52,070 nt of DNA from Clostridium sp. CAG:571 (GTDB taxonomy: Bacteria > Bacillota > Clostridia > TANB77 > CAG-508). Shown here piece after piece: positions 47,217 to 52,070 of the stretch. The translations under genes and the position numbers were made by a program. Under the pieces are notes generated by a model that ran no database searches, was not told the DNA's origin, and saw only the letters and a program-made list of their open reading frames with translations. The number at the start of each line of letters is the position of its first letter. Position 1 is the first letter of the stretch. Location of the stretch: assembly GCA_000434015.1 (NCBI GenBank), contig HF999502.1, forward strand, positions 1-52,070. The letters run 5' to 3'.

Positions 47217-47840
47217 TTACCAGATCCAAGCTACCAATACAGCTTCAAGGAGCTGCGTAAAGCGGCAAAGTCTACGACCAATAGCAGGATCATCAACCCA
47301 AAATTTTCCGTTTTCGTAACCAACAATATTAATAAAATGATTGCCAGTGCGTTTTGCATCACAGTGGTATGCTGCATTTTTAACAAGTACGGTTACGATT
47401 GATTCGCGGGAAAGTGCGTCAACAATTTCTTGATAATGAGTTGCTCGTTTTAAGCCATAGTGATCGAATAAATTGTGCCATGTTCCCTTTCCAGGCTCAT
47501 AGTAACCTTTGGAAACAATTTCGTCAGCAAGCTCGTCGAGGTCTGCATAAATAAGCTGTGATGCCAGTCCCTGATGGAAACAGAAAACTGCACAGCCAGA
47601 AGCTGCGAGTGTAGAATCGCCATACGTTAAATCACCTGCATCAATAGAATGAGTGGGTGATACGTAAAATGCAGAATCTACTGTGTAGATTATCTGGGGA
47701 AACGGTAAAAGCTCATGAGCAGGTAAGATTACAGTTTTTAAGCTGTCCTTAAATGCTGCTGAAATTGCAGTGTTAATTTGCGTGTTGGCATCATAACGCT
47801 GCGACGGTTCAAACCGGACTGATAAATTTACGTTTTTCAT
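47217..47840 (-). CDS. C39-like cysteine peptidase, probably horizontally acquired
   Basis: A 207-residue protein with AAGGAGG before the ATG at 47840. The C-terminal two thirds resemble the Peptidase_C39_2 (papain-like) fold: nucleophile region A-A-S-G-C-A-V-F near residue 83 and the histidine block G-N-H-F-I-N-I-V-G-Y followed by FWVDDPAIG. There is no signal peptide. Base composition is clearly more G/C-rich than every neighbour and codons such as CTC, GTC, CGC and ACG are common, so recent transfer is likely. Residue 9 is encoded by in-frame CGG that must be plain arginine (S-V-R-F-E-P), unlike all native genes here. If CGG is read as a +1 shift in this host, this gene cannot make full-length protein. 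Imperfect inverted repeats flank it. Confidence 0.72.
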   Translation of the reverse strand: MKNVNLSVRFEPSQRYDANTQINTAISAAFKDSLKTVILPAHELLPFPQIIYTVDSAFYVSPTHSIDAGDLTYGDSTLAASGCAVFCFHQGLASQLIYADLDELADEIVSKGYYEPGKGTWHNLFDHYGLKRATHYQEIVDALSRESIVTVLVKNAAYHCDAKRTGNHFINIVGYENGKFWVDDPAIGRRLCRFTQLLEAVLVAWIW

Positions 47841-47849
47841 ACGTAAACC

Positions 47850-47862
47850 TCCTTGCCTAGAG
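47850..47862 (-). repeat. Inverted repeat flanking the C39-like gene, right copy
   Basis: On the minus strand CTCTAGGCAAGGA, overlapping the ribosome binding site of the gene; partner of 47192-47204. A separate CCTAGA/TCTAGG hairpin lies at 47856-47876. Confidence 0.45.
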
Positions 47863-48030
47863 TAGCCAATTCTAGGACTTATAAAGATTTGGCTAAATAT
47901 ATTTTAGCATAAGTGTACATAAAATGCAAGAAATGGATATAATTAATAATAGTAAATATGGAAGTAATTATATATTAAACGTGCAAATAGGAAAAGTTAT
48001 ATTAATTTTTATAGAGTAAAATAAAAAAGC

Positions 48031-48056
48031 TACTTATAAAAAGTATAAGTAACTTT
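48031..48056 (-). terminator. Putative terminator after the XRE gene
   Basis: TACTTATA (48031-48038) and TATAAGTA (48044-48051) form an 8-bp stem; on the minus strand it is followed by TTTTTTAT. Confidence 0.65.
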
Positions 48057-48067
48057 AAAATAAAAAA

Positions 48068-48394
48068 TTATTTTTCCTCTGAAATTAATTTAGCAATATT
48101 ATAAATTAACTTTTGTTTTTCAGGAGAACAGTTTTTCAAAATATTATTAAATTCTGAGTCTAAATATATTTTTGAGGCACTAGATGTACCATTTAAAATA
48201 TAACCTTCACTAACATCTAATAGATTGCAGATTTCGCTTAATCTTTTTAAATTAATATGTGAATTACCGCGTTCAATTCTACTTAAGAAAGCAACTGAAA
48301 CATCTAGTTTTTCAGCGAGCATTTCTTGGGTTAAATTTTTATCAAGTCTTGCTTTTTTTAATCTTTGACCAATAATATTAAAATCTAATGCCAT
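48068..48394 (-). CDS. XRE-family helix-turn-helix regulator
   Basis: A 108-residue DNA-binding protein. ATG 48394 follows GAGGTGATT; an upstream in-frame GTG is part of that site. The HTH_3 domain spans about residues 7-62: R-L-K-K-A-R, N-L-T-Q-E-M-L-A-E-K-L, S-V-A-F-L-S-R-I-E-R-G. A short helical tail (75-108) with S-P-E-K-Q-K-L-I-Y-N may mediate dimerisation, as in SinR-like repressors. It is divergent from the ABC exporter pair; the intergenic region has two A/T palindromes that could be its operators. Confidence 0.9.
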   Translation of the reverse strand: MALDFNIIGQRLKKARLDKNLTQEMLAEKLDVSVAFLSRIERGNSHINLKRLSEICNLLDVSEGYILNGTSSASKIYLDSEFNNILKNCSPEKQKLIYNIAKLISEEK

Positions 48395-48459
48395 TTTAAT
48401 CACCTCTATTACAAATAAAAAATAGCATTGATAGGGTTAATTTTACAGAAACTACATTC

Positions 48460-48487
48460 GCAATATTAATTAATAAGTTAATATTGC
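48460..48487. promoter_or_regulatory. Inverted repeat GCAATATTAA / TTAATATTGC
   Basis: Perfect 10-bp arms with an 8-base spacer in the XRE-ABC intergenic region; candidate operator or RNA hairpin. Confidence 0.5.
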
Positions 48488-48530
48488 AGCTTGAAAATTA
48501 AAGCTAAATAAAAAAGTTAAATGTAATCTG

Positions 48531-48566
48531 AAATTTAATATTTTACTTAAGCAGAATATTAAATTT
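48531..48566. promoter_or_regulatory. Inverted repeat AAATTTAATATT / AATATTAAATTT
   Basis: Perfect 12-bp arms (48531-48542 and 48555-48566) with a 12-base loop, about 75 bases before the first ABC gene. It shares an AATATTAA core with 48460-48487. Confidence 0.5.
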
Positions 48567-48639
48567 TAATGTTAGTTTGATTAAAAAAATTGAAAAATAT
48601 TCAGAATTAAAATATAATTTGAAAAAACAGGAGGAAATT

Positions 48640-50339
48640 TTGAAAAGTTTATTAGTATATTTAAAAGATTATAAAAAAGAGATAATGTTAGGACCAATTT
48701 TTAAATTAATCGAAGCAATAATCGAAGTATTTTTGCCATATTATATTGCTAAGATTATTGATAATGCTTTGGTTTTAACAGAAAAAAAAGTAATAGAATA
48801 TGGAGTTGTGTTATTAATATTTGTAACAATAGGTTTTTTATTTGCATGTGTTAGTCAATATTTTGCAGCAAAAGCATCTACTCGGATATGGTGAGGTACT
48901 TAGAAATAAATTATTTTATAAAATAAATAGATTAAATAATAAACAAATAGATGAGATTAGTAGTTCAAAATTAACTAACATTATTACAAATGATGTGGTA
49001 CAACTAGAAACAGCTGTTGCAATGTGGATAAGATTGGTAATTAGAGTTCCTTTTATTTGCATAGGAGCATTGGTTATGTGTACAATTATAAGTATTAAAT
49101 GTGCAGTTATATTATTTATAGCTACTATAATTTTAGCAATGGTAACTTTTATAGTTGCTAAAAAAGCATCACCACTTTATAAAATTTCGAGAGAAAAATT
49201 AGATAAACTGTCATTTAGAGTAAAAGAAAATTTACAAAATGTAAGAGTTGTTAGAGGTTTTTCAGCAGAAAAGGAAGAAATGAAAAAATTTGAAAAAGAA
49301 AATAAAGAAAATTACATATATGCAAAAAGAGCATATATAGCTTCTCGGTATGTTAAATCCAGCAACTACTCTTATTTTAAATATTACAATAATCGCTATT
49401 TTATATTTTAGTAGTTTTCAAATATGGAGAGGTGATTTAAGTAAGGGGCAATTAATTGCAATAATAAATTATATTTCTCAAATGCTACTTGCAATTATAG
49501 TGTTTTCAAATTTGATAATGATATATACAAGGGCATATACGTCAGCTATAAGAGTAAAAAGTGTACTTGATATAAAATTACAAGATGATAAATATGAAGA
49601 TAATAAAATTGAAAATAATAATATAGAATTGAAAAATGTTAGTTTTTCATATACAGATAAAAAATTTATAAAAGATTTTAATTTAAAGATAAAAAAAGGA
49701 GAAATTCTTGGAATAATAGGCCAAGCAGGTTCTGGAAAAAGTACTTTATTAAAATTACTAAATAGGAGTTATGAACCAAGTTTGGGAAAAATTTATATAG
49801 GTAGTGAAGATATAGATAAATATAGTAATGAAAAAATAAAAGAAAGTATTGTACTTATATCTCAAAAACCAGATTTTTTCAGAGTAAGTATAAAGGAAAA
49901 TGTTGTATTAGGAAGAGAAAATATTACAGATGAAGATGTAATAAATGCATTGAAAAGGTCTTGTGCGTGGGAATTTGTTAAAAATTTACCAAATGGAATT
50001 AATACTGTGCTTGAAAATAATGCGAGCAATCTTTCGGGAGGACAAAAACAAAGAGTTTCAATTGCAAGGTGTTTTATTGGGAATCCTAAAATAATATTGT
50101 TAGATGACAGTACAAGTGCATTAGATAAGAAAACTGAAACTGAAGTTTGGAAAAATATATATGATTATGTGAGTAAAAACAAAATTACAACAGTAGTATG
50201 TTCACAAAAAATATCTGCTTTTAAATATGCAGATAATATATTAGTTTTAGCAAATGGGAAAATAGAGGCAATAGATAAAAAAGAAAATATAGAAAAAGTT
50301 TCTAAAACATATAAAGAGATGAAAAGTTTATCAGAGTAA
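48640..50339 (+). CDS. ABC exporter half-transporter A, read through two CGG +1 shifts
   Basis: Type IV exporter (membrane domain plus ATPase). TTG 48640 lies 5 bases after AGGAGG; the longer frame from TTG 48577 has no site. Two in-frame CGG codons (48883, 49346) are each passed by skipping C: A-S-T-G-Y-G-E-V-L-R-N (Gly82) and I-A-S-G-M-L-N-P (Gly236). 1700 minus 2 bases gives 565 residues, normal length. The ATPase has Walker A GQAGSGKST and a good signature LSGGQKQR, but Walker B ends LLDDSTSALD (Asp in place of the catalytic Glu) and the switch histidine is Gln (VVCSQK). This is the degenerate partner of the next gene, 16 bases downstream. Substrate unknown; multidrug or peptide export is typical. 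Confidence 0.9.
48883..48885 (+). other. CGG +1 shift site, ABC-A Gly82
   Basis: ACT is followed by CGG-A; skipping C gives the conserved Gly of the T-G-Y-G/Q-G-F-G loop before the L-R-N-x-L-F helix. The zero frame ends at TGA three codons later. Confidence 0.9.
49346..49348 (+). other. CGG +1 shift site, ABC-A Gly236
   Basis: TCT is followed by CGG-T; skipping C joins A-Y-I-A-S to G-M-L-N-P-A-T-T, continuous with the next membrane helix. Confidence 0.9.
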
Positions 50340-50355
50340 AGAAGGTGATAAAAAT

Positions 50356-52066
50356 ATGAATGATAAAATTTTAAAAATGTCTTTTAGAGAAAATAAGCTT
50401 TATATAGCACTAATTATAATAGTTAATATTATTTCTACAATTTTAACTATTATTGCTCCAGTTCTTGTTGGAAATGTGATAGAAGAAATTGCAAATTATA
50501 ATATACAAAATATGATTAAATTAATTGTAATAATAGCAATAATCTATATATGTATGTTTTTATTAGATTTAATTTGTGTAAATAGTTTATCTAAATTATC
50601 TGGAAAAGTAGGCGAAAAATTAAGAGATATATTGTTTAAAAAACTTCAAAAACTATCAATCTCATATATAGATAAAAATAGACATGGAGAATTAGTAAAT
50701 AAGTTTGTATATGATGTAGAAAATATATCTTTAGCAGTGATACAAGCAAGTTCAAAAATTGTAGTAGGAATAGTTACAATTTCAGGATCAATTATAATAA
50801 TGTTTAGACTTAATTTTTTAATGGCTGTTATAACAGTATTATCAGCACCTTTGATGTATTTTATATCTAAGTTTGTAGTAAGTCGTACTAAAAAAATGTT
50901 TAAAGAAAATGCAAATTTGGTATCAGAATTAAATGGTTATACGCAAGAAATTATAAATGGAAATAAAACAGTTAAGGACTTTAATTATACAAAAATTGTA
51001 GAAAATAATTTTAAAAAAATAAACAAAAAGTTATATAAAAGTGGAAAAAAAGCACAATTTTATTCTGCACTAACTAATCCATCTACTAGATTTGTTAATA
51101 ATATAACATATATTATTATAGGAATAACAGGGATAGTTTTAATAAAGAAAGGACAAACCGATTTAGGAATATTAACAAGTTTTTTGATGTATGTAAATGT
51201 TTTTGCAAGACCATTTAATGAAATAACAGGTGTTATGTCAGAGATACAAACAGCTAGCAGTTCATATAATAAAATAAAAGAAGTTTTGCGGTGCGGATGA
51301 AGAGAAAAACAAAAATATAATAGATGTAAAAGAAATAAAAGGAGATGTAGACTTTATAAATGTAAGTTTTTCTTATAGTAAAGATAAAAGATTTATAGAA
51401 AATATGAACTTATCTGTAAAACAAGGTGAAAGTGTTGCAATAGTTGGAAAAACAGGAGCAGGCAAAACAAGTATAGTAAATTTAATAATGAAATTTTATG
51501 ATATAGATAAAGGAAAAATATTAATAGATGGAAAAGATATTAAAGATATAAATGTAGAAACTTTAAGAAGAAATATAGGAGTAGTGCTTCAGGATACAAA
51601 ATTATTTTATGGAACAATTAAAGAAAATATAGCATATGGAAAAACAGATGCTACAGATGAGGAAATAAAAAGTGCAGCAATTTTAAGTGGAGCAGATACT
51701 TTTATAAACAGACTTACAGAAGGATATAATACATTAATTACAGAAAATACAATTTTATCAGAAGGAGAAGTCCAATTAATTACAATTGCAAGAGTTTTTC
51801 TATTAAAGCCACCTATATTAATTTTAGATGAAGCTACAAGTAATGTTGATATTATAGCAGAATATGAAATTCAAAAATCGTTTTTACAATTGATGAAAAG
51901 TGCAACCACTTTTATAATAGCGCATCATTTATCGACTATAAAGTCAGCAGATAGAATAATTGTGATCGAAAATGGTAACATTGTAGAAGAAGGAAGACAC
52001 AAAGAGCTGTTAGAAAAAAGAGGCAAATATTTTGAACTTTATAAAGGGGACGGGGCAAAAAAGTAA
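50356..52066 (+). CDS. ABC exporter half-transporter B, read through one CGG +1 shift
   Basis: Partner of the preceding half-transporter. AAGGTGAT precedes ATG 50356. Six membrane helices (1-300), then in-frame CGG at 51289, where skipping C gives E-V-L-G-A-D-E-E (Gly312) in the linker to the ATPase. 1711 minus 1 bases gives 569 residues. Walker A GKTGAGKTS, Walker B LILDEATSNVD and the switch His in IIAHHLS are intact, but the signature is LSEGEVQL, not LSGGQ. So site 2 is catalytic and site 1 degenerate, as expected for a heterodimer. The final residues G-D-G-A-K-K and the stop lie in or next to a REP-like arm (52045-52061). Confidence 0.9.
51289..51291 (+). other. CGG +1 shift site, ABC-B Gly312
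   Basis: TTG is followed by CGG-T; skipping C gives GGT GCG GAT GAA and the open ATPase frame. The CGG five bases later is split as GCG|GAT in the new frame and causes no shift; the unshifted frame stops at TGA 51298-51300. Confidence 0.9.
52045..52061. repeat. REP-like repeat arm, copy 2
   Basis: AGGGGACGGGGCAAAAA, identical to the left arm at 75-91. The opposite arm, if present, lies beyond the window end. It encodes most of the last residues of the ABC exporter. Confidence 0.75.
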
Positions 52067-52070
52067 AGTG

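Noticed and set aside
14391..51291. Explaining the eleven shifts as random sequencing or assembly errors
   Set aside because: Errors should fall mainly in the abundant A/T homopolymers and at any codon position; here every shift is a C directly before an in-frame glycine codon and no other indel is needed. A systematic artefact is still possible and is kept as the main alternative.
14391..51291. CGG reassigned to another amino acid as a normal triplet (as in CGG-to-Trp or CGG-to-Gln codes)
   Set aside because: Triplet reading at any amino acid leaves the frame broken; a stop follows within 21 codons in the zero frame at all eight sites that I followed to the stop. Only a +1 move restores the proteins.
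1..52070. tRNA or rRNA genes, including a candidate suppressor tRNA for CGGN
   Set aside because: I searched intergenic regions by eye for T-loop-like GGTTCGA strings and cloverleaf arms and found none; the decoder must be encoded elsewhere.

Overview
The window is very A+T-rich (roughly a quarter to 30% G+C by eye) with closely spaced operons, AGGAGG-type ribosome binding sites and ATG/TTG/GTG starts. It carries spore-former genes (yyaC, a spoIVFA/spoIVFB pair, a cwlD-type amidase, a SpoVD/FtsI-type penicillin-binding protein) and a pflB/pflA pair. This points to an endospore-forming, fermentative, low-GC member of the Clostridia, probably an uncultivated gut lineage. No rRNA, tRNA, CRISPR array, prophage or transposase gene was seen.

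Layout. 1-344: a REP-like palindrome and a promoter region. 345-19408: surface proteins, with a 3489-residue DUF11/Cna-B protein, an Ig-like protein, a CmpB-type membrane protein, a GGDEF protein, a CwlD-type amidase on the opposite strand, and a 1482-residue LPQTG-anchored SpaA-repeat protein. 19566-20741: an unknown acidic protein. 20836-28001: a reduced cell-wall and division cluster (PBP, murE, mraY, ftsW, murG; murF and murD are not in it). 28207-34220: a small unknown gene, topA and spore genes. 34341-43929: mscL, rpsF-ssb-rpsR, a patatin, ktrB-ktrA, a zinc/manganese-type ABC importer and a CPBP protease. 43984-48394 (minus strand): pflA, pflB, a compositionally foreign C39-like protease and an XRE regulator. 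48640-52066: two half-size ABC exporters that form a degenerate heterodimer.

The outstanding signal is a translation anomaly. Six otherwise intact genes (amidase, PBP, ftsW, topA and both ABC exporters) are each interrupted by one to three +1 shifts, eleven in all. Every shift lies at an in-frame CGG codon, and frame and family similarity are restored by skipping the C and reading the next three bases, always GGN, as glycine. In native genes I found no in-frame CGG used as ordinary arginine. About forty out-of-frame occurrences of the same trinucleotide cause no shift, and no other indel is needed anywhere despite abundant A/T homopolymers. CGA, CGT and CGC are used as normal in-frame codons. 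The simplest reading is that CGG has lost its arginine decoder and is read as a quadruplet CGGN = Gly, or by obligatory +1 skipping. The only in-frame CGG that must be plain arginine is in the foreign-looking C39-like gene. A systematic assembly artefact is the main alternative and needs read-level and genome-wide checks.

Coordinates of the six shifted genes are given as full spans; each length is a multiple of three only after subtracting the number of CGG sites.
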